DNA of 64,000 nt from Phenylobacterium sp. (GTDB lineage: Bacteria > Pseudomonadota > Alphaproteobacteria > Caulobacterales > Caulobacteraceae). Location: positions 1-64,000 of the forward strand of contig NZ_WGNY01000007.1 of the NCBI RefSeq assembly GCF_016124325.1, in the 5' to 3' direction. The notes beneath the pieces were generated by a model. That model did not search any database. It was given only the letters and a program-made list of their open reading frames with translations, and was not told the DNA's origin. The position numbers and the translations under genes are program-made. Positions 19,386 to 29,232 of the stretch are shown here, piece by piece (the first letter of the stretch is position 1; each line of letters opens with the position of its first letter).

Positions 19386-20555
19386 GCGCGCCTGCTTGAC
19401 CGCCTTGACGATCTTGGACGCGCGGTCCGACCAGCGGTGCTCGGCCATCGCCCGCTTGTGGCCGCCGCGCGCGATCCCCGCGAGCCGGGGCGTGTCGTCC
19501 ATCAGGGCCAGCAGCTGTTCGGGCGCGCCGGCCATTCGGCTCCACGGGAAGGTCACGATCTCGCGGCCCTCCTTGAACGCCTCCGCGTAGTATTTGCTGG
19601 CGTCGGAAAACACCGCGGCCCCGGCGCACATGGCGGTGAACACCCGCTCGTGCCCGCCCGCGACGAAGCCGTTGTTGGTGTTGAGCACCAGCCGCGTGCG
19701 CCTCAGGAGACGCATCGTCTCCTCGAAGCTGCCGACGCCGCCGTAGACGAAGCTGGGATAGAGCGCCGTCAACGCCTCCCAGCCGTTTCCGTATACGTGC
19801 ATGGGAACACCTGCCCGGCCCAGCGCGTGGAGCAGCGCGTCGCGATGATAGGCCTCGGCGAAGGCCTGGGCCGGCTGCAGCAGCGGCACGAACTGGTCGA
19901 ACAGCTCAGGCGTGAGCTGGCCGCCGCGGGAGGCCAGCGACGCCTTCAAGGCGTCCAGGATCGGCAGGGCCCCGTCGGCGGCCATGCGCCCGGCGATCTC
20001 GCCGACGACCTCCTTCGCCGGGCTCTCCTCCCACGCCGCCCAGCCGGGCTGGGGCGGGCCACGGTAGGTGCCGGTGAAGAGCAGCGGGATGTCGCGCCGG
20101 GCAAAGGCCTCGTCGGAGGCGTCGACCGGCTCGGGCAGCTCGTTGGCGCCGGGCGGCAGGAAGCTGCGGACGGCCAGCCCCCGCGCGCCCGGCCAGCCGG
20201 CCAGGAACTGTACGTGCGAGCGATCCAGGAAGAAGGCGACGTAGCGCCGAATGGACGCGGTGATCCGCGGCACGTGGTGCACGGGATGGTCGACGTAGAG
20301 CGTCGCATAGACGGCGCCCAGCTGGTCGTAGACCGAGCCCGAGGCGTTGCGCAGGTCGCTGCCCACGCCGCCGATGCCGAAGAAGCAGTCCGGCGGATCG
20401 GCGAGCGCGGCGTTGATCGCCGCCATCCGCTCGGGAGGCTCCAGATCGACGACGCGCACGTCGTGCTCCTGCTGGCGCAGCGCTTCGGCGAGCTGGTCGA
20501 TGTGCAGGCGCAGCGACCCGTACTGGGACTGGCCCTTGAACAGAACGAACCGCAT
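19383..20555 (-). CDS. Glycosyltransferase-like protein (Glyco_trans_1_2/CgeB-like C-terminus)
   Basis: LVLNTNNGFVAGGHERVFTAMCAGAAVFSDASKYYAEAFKEGREIVTFPW. Confidence 0.75.
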   Translation of the reverse strand: MRFVLFKGQSQYGSLRLHIDQLAEALRQQEHDVRVVDLEPPERMAAINAALADPPDCFFGIGGVGSDLRNASGSVYDQLGAVYATLYVDHPVHHVPRITASIRRYVAFFLDRSHVQFLAGWPGARGLAVRSFLPPGANELPEPVDASDEAFARRDIPLLFTGTYRGPPQPGWAAWEESPAKEVVGEIAGRMAADGALPILDALKASLASRGGQLTPELFDQFVPLLQPAQAFAEAYHRDALLHALGRAGVPMHVYGNGWEALTALYPSFVYGGVGSFEETMRLLRRTRLVLNTNNGFVAGGHERVFTAMCAGAAVFSDASKYYAEAFKEGREIVTFPWSRMAGAPEQLLALMDDTPRLAGIARGGHKRAMAEHRWSDRASKIVKAVKQAR

Positions 20556-20709
20556 GCGCCCCTCGCCGTCTTCGATCCGGCTGGTCTAGCAAGAGTTGGC
20601 CGGAACACCGAACCCCGTACGGCCGGCGGGCTCGACACAAAGTCGCCGCGAGCCGATCCAACACTCTAGCTTGTGGAGCGTCTGGGGCGGCGCGGCGGGG
20701 GAGAGCGCA

Positions 20710-22920
20710 GTGAGTTGGTGTCCGTCCTGGCTCGCCCTCGCGGCGGCCTTGGCCGCGTCCGTCCCGGCGGTCGCCGAGCCCGACCCGGCGAAACCGATTC
20801 CCGCCGGCCCCGCTCCGGCCAGGCCGGACGCTAGCCAGCAGACCGTGAAGGGCGTCACCGTGACGGGCGAGCCGCCGCCCGTGCGCACCTCCATCGACCG
20901 GCGAAGCTACAGCGTGTCGGGCGACCTGCAGGCGACCACCGGTTCGATCAGCGACGCCCTGCGCAACGTGCCCTCGGTCGAGGTCGACGTGAACGGCAAC
21001 GTCAGCCTGCGCGGCGATCCCAACGTCACCATCATGGTCGACGGCAAGCCCTCGGGGATGTTCCGCGGCGAGGGCAAGGCCCAGGCGTTGCAGAGCCTTC
21101 CCGCCGACCAGATCGAGCGCGTGGAGGTGATCACCAACCCCTCGGCGGCGTTCAGTCCGGAAGGGTCCGCCGGGATCATCAACCTCGTCATGAAGAAGAC
21201 GGACAAGCCGGGGCTCAGCGGCGGCGCGCGCGCCAACCTCGGCTCGAGCGGCCGCCAGAACGGCGGGGCGAACGTGACCTACAAGGACGGCCGTTTCACC
21301 TGGAGCGGCTCCGCCTATGGCCGCCACGACTCGCTGAAGCAGGTCAGCGCGATGACCAAGTCCTTCGTGGCCTCGGGCGCGGGCCAGCCGACGGACGAGG
21401 CCCGCGACAATATCGGATCGGGCGACGTGCGGCTCGCCAACCTGCGGGGCGGTGTCGACTACGATCCCGACGCCAAGACGCGGTTCAGCGCCGAGGTGAA
21501 CTACCGGAGCCTGACCTATGACAGCCTCAGCGCCCTGGCCGTGCGTCAGGCGACGGCGGCCGGCGACGTGGTGCTGGCGGACGACACCGCCAACGCCCTG
21601 CGCGAGGACCGCGACACCCTCGAGACGACGCTCGGCTATCGCCGCAAGATGGGCGAGGACCACGAAGTCTCGCTGAGCTTCGTGCGTGAACTGAACGACG
21701 ACGACCGCAGCCGCGTGGCGCTGCGGCATGTCCGGATTCCGGCCGCCGCCGGCGCCTACGAGGACACCGAGCAGCGCGACCACGCCTGGCGCACCCAGCT
21801 CAAGGCTGACTATTCGCGGCCGTTGGCCGGCGGCGTGAAGCTCAAGCTGGGCTACGAGTTCGACGGCGACGACAACGACTATCGGGTCGTGTTCGGGCGT
21901 GGCCCGGAAGGCGGGCCGGCGGCGATCGATCCCGGCCGCTCGAACCTCTTCAAGTTCGACCAGCAGGTGCACGCCGCCTACGCCACCTACGAGCGGCCGT
22001 TCGGCCGGCTGACGACGCTCGCCGGCCTGCGCGCGGAGGTCACGCGGATCGATCTCAATCAGGTCACCGACGGCCTGAAGCAGGGCGACGACGATGTCCG
22101 GCTCTATCCCAGCCTGCATCTGAGCTGGCGGCTGGACGAGGGCCGCCAATTCAAGGCCAGCTACAGCCGCCGGGTCCAGCGGCCCAACCCGCAGGACTAC
22201 AACCCCTTCCGGATCTACTACGACCCGCAGACCTTCCGGGCGGGCAATCCCGACCTGAAGCCGCAGACGACCGACTCCTTCGAGCTGGGTTACGAGCAGC
22301 GCCAGCGCGGGACGATGTACCTGGCGACGCTGTACTATCGGTCGGGCCGCGACGCGGTGAACGACGTGACGCGCGACCTCGGCGGCGGCGTGCTGCTGCA
22401 GACCCGCGAGAACGTCGGCAGCTTCCAGGCCGCGGGGCTGGAGCTCACGGCGAACGGCCGCCTGCCGGGCCGCCTGACCTATTCGCTCAGCGGCAACGCC
22501 CTGTGGAGCGAGATCGACGCCGGCGACCTGGGCTTCGGCAGCACCCGCCGGTCTGGGGCGAGCGTCTTCGGCCGGGCCACCCTGAACTGGCAGGCGACCG
22601 CCAGGGACTTCCTCCAGGTCCAGGGGATCGTGAACGGCCGGCGGCTGACGCCGCAGGGCCACATCGAACCGATCGGATTCGTGAACCTCGGCTATCGGCA
22701 CAAGTTCAACGACAGGATTTCCGGTGTGGTGACGGTGCAGGACGCGTTCGCCTCGTTCCGCTTCCGCAGCGTGATCGACACGCCGTTGCTGCGGCAGACC
22801 GTGCGCGGCGATCCGCAGAACCGGGCCGTGTTCGTGGGCCTGTCCTACACCTTCGGCGGAGGACGCCCGCGCGATCCCGGCTTCGACTACGGACAGGGCG
22901 GCGCGGCCCCGGGAAACTAG
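20710..22920 (+). CDS. TonB-dependent outer-membrane receptor
   Basis: GTG start with signal peptide; plug IDRRSYSVSGDLQATTGSISDALRNVPSVEVDVNGNVSLRGDPNVTIMVDGKP; beta-barrel C-terminus. Confidence 0.92.
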   Translation: MSWCPSWLALAAALAASVPAVAEPDPAKPIPAGPAPARPDASQQTVKGVTVTGEPPPVRTSIDRRSYSVSGDLQATTGSISDALRNVPSVEVDVNGNVSLRGDPNVTIMVDGKPSGMFRGEGKAQALQSLPADQIERVEVITNPSAAFSPEGSAGIINLVMKKTDKPGLSGGARANLGSSGRQNGGANVTYKDGRFTWSGSAYGRHDSLKQVSAMTKSFVASGAGQPTDEARDNIGSGDVRLANLRGGVDYDPDAKTRFSAEVNYRSLTYDSLSALAVRQATAAGDVVLADDTANALREDRDTLETTLGYRRKMGEDHEVSLSFVRELNDDDRSRVALRHVRIPAAAGAYEDTEQRDHAWRTQLKADYSRPLAGGVKLKLGYEFDGDDNDYRVVFGRGPEGGPAAIDPGRSNLFKFDQQVHAAYATYERPFGRLTTLAGLRAEVTRIDLNQVTDGLKQGDDDVRLYPSLHLSWRLDEGRQFKASYSRRVQRPNPQDYNPFRIYYDPQTFRAGNPDLKPQTTDSFELGYEQRQRGTMYLATLYYRSGRDAVNDVTRDLGGGVLLQTRENVGSFQAAGLELTANGRLPGRLTYSLSGNALWSEIDAGDLGFGSTRRSGASVFGRATLNWQATARDFLQVQGIVNGRRLTPQGHIEPIGFVNLGYRHKFNDRISGVVTVQDAFASFRFRSVIDTPLLRQTVRGDPQNRAVFVGLSYTFGGGRPRDPGFDYGQGGAAPGN

Positions 22921-22973
22921 AACCCCCGCCCGCCCTGGCGGCTTGCGTCTTGACTCCGACGCTCCAGGTTCTA

Positions 22974-22988
22974 GAACAAAGATGGAAC
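22974..22988 (+). promoter_or_regulatory. LexA (SOS) box of alphaproteobacterial type
   Basis: GAAC-AAAGATG-GAAC (GAACN7GAAC) 18 nt before imuA ATG. Confidence 0.88.
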
Positions 22989-23006
22989 AAAAGGAGTCCC
23001 AACGCC

Positions 23007-23792
23007 ATGTCCGATTTTCGCCGCAGGCGGCTCGCCGCCCTCGCCGCGAAGATCGCCGTCCTGGAGGCGGACGGGCGGGCGGATGCGGGCGTCCTGCCGT
23101 TCGGCGCGCCGTCGCTGGACGGCCGCCTCGCCGGCGGCGGGCTGCCGCTGGGGCGCTGGCACGAGATCACGGGCGAAGGGCTGGAGGCCGAGACGGGGGC
23201 CGCGCCGGCCGCCTTCGCGGCCCTGACGGCCACGCCCCTGGCCCGGCGTGGGGAGGCGGTCTGGGTGATGCGCCGCGACGACCTGTGGACGCCCGGGCTG
23301 ATGGGCCTGGGCTTCCCGCCGCAGCGGCTGATCCAGGTGTGCGCCCGCGACGAGGCCGAGGCGCTGGCGGTGATGGAGGACGCGCTCGCCACTGCGGGCG
23401 TCTCTGCGGTTATCGGCGAGGTCGAGGCCGTGGACCTGACCGCCGGACGCCGCCTGCAGCTGGCCTGCGAGAAGCACGGGGCCACGGGGTTCGTGATCAA
23501 GCGCCGTCCGTTCGGCGGAACGGGAAAGCTCGAGCCGGCCGGATCGACAGCCGCCACCCGCTGGCGCGTGGCCTCGGCGCCTTCCGAGCCGCCGGCGGGG
23601 GAGTTCGGCCTGGGCGCGCCGCGGCTTTCGGTGACGCTGGAACGCAGCCGGGGCGGTCGGCCCGGCGCATGGATCCTCGAGGCGGCCTCCGCCTATTCCT
23701 GGGAGACGGGCGATGCCGCGCATCCTCTGCGCCTGGTCGCCGAGCTGGGCGATCGCGAACTGGCGCCGGCGCAAGACCGCCGCGCGGCCTGA
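23007..23792 (+). CDS. imuA: ImuA, SulA/RecA-like mutasome component
   Basis: PFGAPSLDGRLAGGGLPLGRWHEITGEG; position in imuA-imuB-dnaE2 cassette behind LexA box. Confidence 0.92.
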   Translation: MSDFRRRRLAALAAKIAVLEADGRADAGVLPFGAPSLDGRLAGGGLPLGRWHEITGEGLEAETGAAPAAFAALTATPLARRGEAVWVMRRDDLWTPGLMGLGFPPQRLIQVCARDEAEALAVMEDALATAGVSAVIGEVEAVDLTAGRRLQLACEKHGATGFVIKRRPFGGTGKLEPAGSTAATRWRVASAPSEPPAGEFGLGAPRLSVTLERSRGGRPGAWILEAASAYSWETGDAAHPLRLVAELGDRELAPAQDRRAA

Positions 23793-25365
23793 GGCCCCCT
23801 CCACCGCGTTCCGCGGTCCCCCTCCCCCGCTGACGCGAGGGAGGAGCGAAGCGCCGGACTCCCGCTCCTCCCCCGCATCGGCGGGGGAGGTGTCGCCCCG
23901 CACAGGGGCGACGGAGGGGGCGGTCTCGCCCCTGGCCCTGGTCGAGACGGTCCGCCAGATCCGCCGGCTCGTGGCGGTCAGCCCCGAGGCCGCCCGGCTG
24001 GGCCTGTTCCCCGGCCAGAAGGCCACCGACGGCAGGGCCCTGGTGCCCGAGCTGGAGCTGGCCGACGCCGAGCCGGACGCCGACGCGGCGGCGCTGACCG
24101 CCCTCGTCGACTGGTGCGTGCGCTTCTCGCCCGCCGTGGCGGCCGATCCGCCGGACGGCCTGTTCCTCGACATCGAGGGCGCCGACCATCTCTGGGGCGG
24201 CGAGGCGGCGATGCTGGCCGACTTCCGCGCGCGCCTGGCCGCCAACGGCCTGGTCTTCCGCCTCGCCGTCGCCGACACGCCGGGCGCGGCCTGGGCCCTG
24301 GCCCGCTTCGGCCCCGACGGCGTCATCGCCCCGCCCGGCGGCCAGGCCGCGCTGCTGGCGCCCCTGCCCCCCGCCGCCCTGCGGCTCGATCCCGAAGCCG
24401 CCGCCCAGATCGAGCGCCTGGGCCTGCGCCGGCTGGGACAGGTGATGGACATCCCCCGCGCGCCGTTCGGCCGCCGGTTCGGGGCCGCGGCGCTCACCCG
24501 CCTCGACCAGGCCCTGGGCCGCGCGCCCGAGGCGCTCCGCTTCCGCCGCCCGCCGACGCCCTGGGCCGCGCGGCTGGCCCTCGTGGAGCCGATCAGCGCC
24601 CCCGACGACATGGCTCGGGTCGCCGGCGACGTGACCGCCAAGCTCTGCGCGCGGCTGGAGGCCGAGGATCACGGCGCGCGCCGCTTCGAGATCGCCTTCC
24701 ACCGCGTGGACGGCAAGTCGCCCACCCTCGCCGTCGGCCTGTCGCGGGCCGGCCGCGACGCCGGCCGCATCGCGCGGCTGTTCCAGCCCAAGCTGGAGAC
24801 CGTCGACCCCGGCTTCGGCGTCGAGGCCGTGTCGATCTGGGCCTATGAGGTCGAGGCCCTCGGCGCCCGCCAGAGCCGCCTCGACGCCGGCGTGGAGGCC
24901 CGTGACAGCCTGGCGCCCCTGGTCGATCGCCTCGCCAACCGCCTGGGGCCCGAACGCGTCTGGCGCGCGGCCCCGGTCGAGAGCCATGTGCCTGAACGGT
25001 CCGTATCCCGCCGGCCTCCGCTCGCCGACGAGATGGTGGAGGCCTTCCCCTGGGACCCCGAGGCGCCGCGGCCGGTGCGCCTGTTCCGCCGGCCCGAGCC
25101 GCTGGAGGACGTGACCGCGCTGCTGCCCGACGATCCGCCGATCCAGTTCCGCTGGCGCGGCCGGCTGCACCGCGTGCGCCGCGCCGAGGGGCCCGAGCGG
25201 ATCGGCGCGGAATGGTGGACCCAGGACATCGAGGACGTCTCGACGGGCCACGTCCGCGACTACTACCGCGTGGAGGACGCCGGCGGCGCCCGCTTCTGGC
25301 TGTTCCGCGCCGGCCTCTATGGCGAGGCGCCGCCGAAGTGGTGGCTGCACGGCCTGTTCGGGTGA
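23713..25365 (+). CDS. imuB: ImuB, catalytically inactive Y-family polymerase-like protein, with an in-frame repeat-encoded insertion
   Basis: LCAWSPSWAIANWRRRK...ALVETVRQIRRL...LFLDIEGADHLWGGEAAMLADF...QIERLGLRRLGQVMDI. Confidence 0.93.
   Translation: MPRILCAWSPSWAIANWRRRKTAARPEAPSTAFRGPPPPLTRGRSEAPDSRSSPASAGEVSPRTGATEGAVSPLALVETVRQIRRLVAVSPEAARLGLFPGQKATDGRALVPELELADAEPDADAAALTALVDWCVRFSPAVAADPPDGLFLDIEGADHLWGGEAAMLADFRARLAANGLVFRLAVADTPGAAWALARFGPDGVIAPPGGQAALLAPLPPAALRLDPEAAAQIERLGLRRLGQVMDIPRAPFGRRFGAAALTRLDQALGRAPEALRFRRPPTPWAARLALVEPISAPDDMARVAGDVTAKLCARLEAEDHGARRFEIAFHRVDGKSPTLAVGLSRAGRDAGRIARLFQPKLETVDPGFGVEAVSIWAYEVEALGARQSRLDAGVEARDSLAPLVDRLANRLGPERVWRAAPVESHVPERSVSRRPPLADEMVEAFPWDPEAPRPVRLFRRPEPLEDVTALLPDDPPIQFRWRGRLHRVRRAEGPERIGAEWWTQDIEDVSTGHVRDYYRVEDAGGARFWLFRAGLYGEAPPKWWLHGLFG
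23794..23921. repeat. Palindromic doublet repeat inserted in frame in imuB
   Basis: Starts GCCCCCTCC and ends GGAGGGGGC; sub-units 23794-23847 and 23864-23921 are inverted copies (GCTCCTCCCCCG..CGGGGGAGG). Confidence 0.85.
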
Positions 25366-25374
25366 GGAGACCCC

Positions 25375-25779
25375 ATGAAACCCAAGATCAGCCTGATCAC
25401 CTTCGGCGCCCGCGACCTGGAGCGGATGGTCGCCTTCTATCGCGACGGCCTGGGCTTCCCGACCCACAACTACACGCCCGGCGACGACATGGTCATGTTC
25501 CGCCTGGAGGGGACCTGGCTGGGCCTGTTTCCACGGGAGGAAGCCGCCAAGGACGCGGGCGTTTCCTCGGAAGGCTCGGGCTTCACCGGCGTGACCCTCT
25601 CCCATAACGAGCCCTCGAAAGAGGGGGTCGACCGCGCCTTCGCCGAGGCTCTGGCCGCCGGGGCCACCGCCGTCAAACAGCCACAGGACGTCTTCTGGGG
25701 CGGCTACTCCGGCTACTTCGCCGACCCCGAGGGCAACCTCTGGGAGGTGGCCTGGAACCCCTTCACCGACCTCACATGA
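25375..25779 (+). CDS. VOC/glyoxalase-family protein
   Basis: [30 protein letters not shown]...[19 protein letters not shown]. Confidence 0.93.
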   Translation: MKPKISLITFGARDLERMVAFYRDGLGFPTHNYTPGDDMVMFRLEGTWLGLFPREEAAKDAGVSSEGSGFTGVTLSHNEPSKEGVDRAFAEALAAGATAVKQPQDVFWGGYSGYFADPEGNLWEVAWNPFTDLT

Positions 25780-28700
25780 CCCGCTACGCCGAGCTGCAGG
25801 CCACGACCAACTTCGCCTTCCTGCGCGGGGCCTCGCACCCGCACGAGCTGGTGGCGACGGCGGCGGCGCTGGGGATCGAGGCGATCGGGATCTGCGATCG
25901 CAACAGCCTGGCCGGGGTGGTGCGCGCCTGGTCCGAGATGCGTCGGCTGAACGAGGGCGGGCGCCCGATCCGCGCGCTCACCGGCTGCCGCCTCGACTTC
26001 GCCGACGGGACCCCCAGCCTGCTGGTCTATCCCTCCGACCGCGAGGCCTACGGCCGGCTCACCCGGCTGCTCACCGCCGGCCAGCTCCGCGCCGAGAAGG
26101 GCGCGTGCGAGCTGCATTGGGAGGACTTCCTGGCCCATGCCGAGGGCCAGCTCGCCCTGGTGGTTCCGCCCGAGCGGCTGGACGCGGCGTTCGAACACGA
26201 CCTGAAGCGGATCGTCGGCGACCTGCCCGACGCCTGGCTCGCGGCCTCGCGCGGCTATGGCGCGCGCGACCTGAAGCGGCTCTCGCATCTGGCCGCCCTG
26301 GCCGAGGCGGCCGGCGCGCCGATGGTCGCCACCGGCGACGTGCTCTACCACGGCCCCGAGCGGCGGCCCCTGCAGGACGTGCTGACCTGCATCCGCGAGG
26401 GCTGCACGATCCACGAGGCGGGCCTGCGGCTCGCCGCCAACGCCGAGCGGCACCTCAAGGGCCCCGACGAGATGGCCCGCCTGTTCGCCCGCTTTCCCGG
26501 AGCCGTGGAGCGCAGCGCCGAGATCGCCGGACGGATCGGCTTCGACCTCTCCCAGCTGCGCTACGAATATCCCGACGAGCCGGTGCCGCCGGGCAAGACC
26601 GCCATCCAGCACCTACGCGACCTGGCCTGGGCCGGCGCCGAGTGGCGCTATCCCGGCGGCGTCCCCGACAAGGTGAGGAAGCTGGTCCGGCACGAGCTGG
26701 ACCTGATCGAGAAGCTCGACTTCCCCAACTACTTCCTGACCGTCCACGACATCGTCCGCTGGGCGCGCGAGCAGGACATCCTCTGCCAGGGGCGCGGCTC
26801 GGCGGCCAATTCCTGCGTCTGCTTCTGCCTGGGGATCACCTCGGTCGACCCCACCAAGCCCGACCAGGACCTGCTGTTCTCGCGTTTCATCTCGGAGAAC
26901 CGGGGCGAGCCGCCCGATATCGACGTCGACTTCGAGCACGAGCGGCGCGAGGAGGTGATGCAGTACGTCTACCGCCGCTATGGCCGCCACCGCGCCGCCA
27001 TCGTGGCGACCGTCATCCACTACCGCCCGCGCATGGCGATCCGCCAGGTGGGCAAGGCGCTGGGCCTGACCGAGGACATCACCGCCGCCCTGGCCAACAC
27101 CGTCTGGGGCAGCTACGGCGACGGGGTCCCCGACGAGCATATCCGCCAGGCCGGGCTGGACCCCGACGCCCCCGAGATCCGCCGCGCCACGGCGCTGGCC
27201 CACCAGCTCCTGGGCTTCCCCCGCCACCTGTCGCAGCACGTGGGCGGCTATGTGCTGACCAAGCGGCGGCTGGACGAGACCGTGCCGATCGGCAACGCCG
27301 CGATGGAGGACCGCACCTTCATCGAATGGGACAAGGACGACATCGACGCCCTGTCGCTGATGAAGGTGGACGTGCTGGCGCTGGGCATGCTGACGGCGAT
27401 CCGCAAGGCGTTCGAGATGCTGCCGCCGCTGCCGGACGGCCGGCGCATCACCGACATCGCCCACATCCCGCAGGAGGACCCGGAGGTCTACGAGATGCTG
27501 TGCCACGCCGATTCTGTCGGCGTGTTCCAGGTGGAGAGCCGCGCGCAGATGTCGATGCTGCCAAGGCTGAAGCCCCGGAAGTTCTACGACCTGGTCATCG
27601 AGGTGGCGATCGTGCGGCCCGGGCCGATCCAGGGCGACATGGTCCACCCGTACCTCAAGCGCCGCGACGGGATCGAGCCGGTCTCCTTCCCCCGCCCGGC
27701 GCCCGAATACCCGCAGGACGAGATGGAATCGATCCTGGGGAAGACCATGGGGGTGCCGCTGTTCCAGGAGCAGGCCATGCGCGTGGCCATCGTCGGCGCC
27801 GAATTCTCCGACAACGACGCCGACGGCCTGCGCCGCTCGATGGCCACCTTCCGCAACATGGGCACGGTCGGCGAGTACGGCGTGAAGTTCGTCGAGGGCA
27901 TGATCCGGCGCGGCTACGATCGCGAATTCGCCGAGCGCTGCTTCAAGCAGATCGAGGGCTTCGGCTCGTACGGCTTCCCGGAGAGCCACGCGATCAGCTT
28001 CGCGCTGCTGGTCTACGCCTCGGCCTGGATCAAGCGCCACCACCCCGACGCCTTCTGCGCGGCGCTCCTCAACAGCCAGCCGATGGGCTTCTACCAGCCG
28101 GCCCAGCTGGTCCGCGACGCGCGCGAACACGGGGTGGAGGTGCGCCCGCCCGACGTCATGGCCAGCGACTGGGACTGCACGCTGGAGGAATGCTCCTCCC
28201 CCGAAGGGAACGCTTCGGGGGAGGGGGACCGCGAAGCGGTGGAGGGGGCGCAAGGCGATCTGCTTCCATCGGGCTCGATGCCCCCTCCGTCTCGTCGCGT
28301 GCCGCGCCGAGCCACCTCCCCCGTCGCCTCCGCGACGAGGGAGGAGCGAGCGCACCCTCTCCGCGCCGTCCGCCTGGGCCTGCGACAGGTGAAGGGGCTC
28401 AAGGAAGCCGACGGCGTGGCGCTGGCGAAGGCCCGCGAGGCCGGGGCGCGGACGGTGGAGGACTTCGCTCGTCGCAGCGGCGTGTCGCGCCGGGCGCTGG
28501 AGCTGCTGGCCGAGGCCGACGCCTTCCGCGGGATCGGGCTCGACCGCCGCGCGGCGCTGTGGGCGGTGAAGGGATTGGCCGGCGAATGGCGCGCCGAGCG
28601 CGACGCCCCGCTGCTGCTGCGCCAGAACCTCCAGGAGGTCCAGGTCGAGCTGCCGCTGATGAACCTGCCGCAGCATGTGGTGGAGGACTATCGCACCACC

Positions 28701-29129
28701 AGCCTGTCGCTGAAGGCCCACCCTGTCGGCTTCTTCCGCGAAGACCTGGCGCGGGCGAAGGTTTTCCCCTGCATGGCGCTGCGCACCGCGCGCGACCGCC
28801 GCCGGCTTTCGGTGGGCGGGCTGGTGCTGGTGCGCCAGCGGCCGGGCACCGCCAAGGGCGTGGTGTTCATGACCCTGGAGGACGAGACGGGCGTCGCCAA
28901 CATCGTCGTCTGGCGCGACGCCTTCGAAGCCAACCGCCGCCTCGTGATGACCTCGTCCTTCGTGGTGGTCCACGGCCAGGTCCAGCGCGAGGGCGAGGTG
29001 ATCCACCTGGTGGCCGAACGCTTCACCGACCTGTCCGGCCGGCTCTCCGAGCTGCGCGACGACGAAGGCGCGATCACCGCGCGCACCAAGGTCCAGGGCG
29101 GCCTGATCCGCAGCCGCGACTTCCACTGA
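25776..29129 (+). CDS. dnaE2: Error-prone DNA polymerase III alpha subunit DnaE2, with an in-frame repeat-encoded insertion
   Basis: PHP domain [59 protein letters not shown] overlap with VOC gene. Confidence 0.97.
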   Translation: MTRYAELQATTNFAFLRGASHPHELVATAAALGIEAIGICDRNSLAGVVRAWSEMRRLNEGGRPIRALTGCRLDFADGTPSLLVYPSDREAYGRLTRLLTAGQLRAEKGACELHWEDFLAHAEGQLALVVPPERLDAAFEHDLKRIVGDLPDAWLAASRGYGARDLKRLSHLAALAEAAGAPMVATGDVLYHGPERRPLQDVLTCIREGCTIHEAGLRLAANAERHLKGPDEMARLFARFPGAVERSAEIAGRIGFDLSQLRYEYPDEPVPPGKTAIQHLRDLAWAGAEWRYPGGVPDKVRKLVRHELDLIEKLDFPNYFLTVHDIVRWAREQDILCQGRGSAANSCVCFCLGITSVDPTKPDQDLLFSRFISENRGEPPDIDVDFEHERREEVMQYVYRRYGRHRAAIVATVIHYRPRMAIRQVGKALGLTEDITAALANTVWGSYGDGVPDEHIRQAGLDPDAPEIRRATALAHQLLGFPRHLSQHVGGYVLTKRRLDETVPIGNAAMEDRTFIEWDKDDIDALSLMKVDVLALGMLTAIRKAFEMLPPLPDGRRITDIAHIPQEDPEVYEMLCHADSVGVFQVESRAQMSMLPRLKPRKFYDLVIEVAIVRPGPIQGDMVHPYLKRRDGIEPVSFPRPAPEYPQDEMESILGKTMGVPLFQEQAMRVAIVGAEFSDNDADGLRRSMATFRNMGTVGEYGVKFVEGMIRRGYDREFAERCFKQIEGFGSYGFPESHAISFALLVYASAWIKRHHPDAFCAALLNSQPMGFYQPAQLVRDAREHGVEVRPPDVMASDWDCTLEECSSPEGNASGEGDREAVEGAQGDLLPSGSMPPPSRRVPRRATSPVASATREERAHPLRAVRLGLRQVKGLKEADGVALAKAREAGARTVEDFARRSGVSRRALELLAEADAFRGIGLDRRAALWAVKGLAGEWRAERDAPLLLRQNLQEVQVELPLMNLPQHVVEDYRTTSLSLKAHPVGFFREDLARAKVFPCMALRTARDRRRLSVGGLVLVRQRPGTAKGVVFMTLEDETGVANIVVWRDAFEANRRLVMTSSFVVVHGQVQREGEVIHLVAERFTDLSGRLSELRDDEGAITARTKVQGGLIRSRDFH
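28192..28347. repeat. Palindromic doublet repeat inserted in frame in dnaE2
   Basis: Starts GCTCCTCCC and ends GGGAGGAGC; sub-units 28192-28249 and 28280-28347; same building blocks as the imuB repeat. Confidence 0.85.
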
Positions 29130-29232
29130 TTGACCGAAAAAGCGGTATGGTCCTAAGGTCCGCGCCAAGGGGAGCGGCGGGGCCAGACGCGCATCCCCAG
29201 CGTGCCGCAAGCCTGGCCTGGAGGACGTCGCC

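Noticed and set aside
19906-22701. 931-aa minus-strand ORF opposite the TonB receptor
   Set aside because: Antisense artefact of GC-rich codon usage; the plus strand gives a clean signal peptide and plug/barrel receptor
23794-23921. imuB insert as a frameshift or assembly chimera
   Set aside because: Reading frame is intact on both sides and the DNA has ordered inverted-repeat structure related to the dnaE2 block
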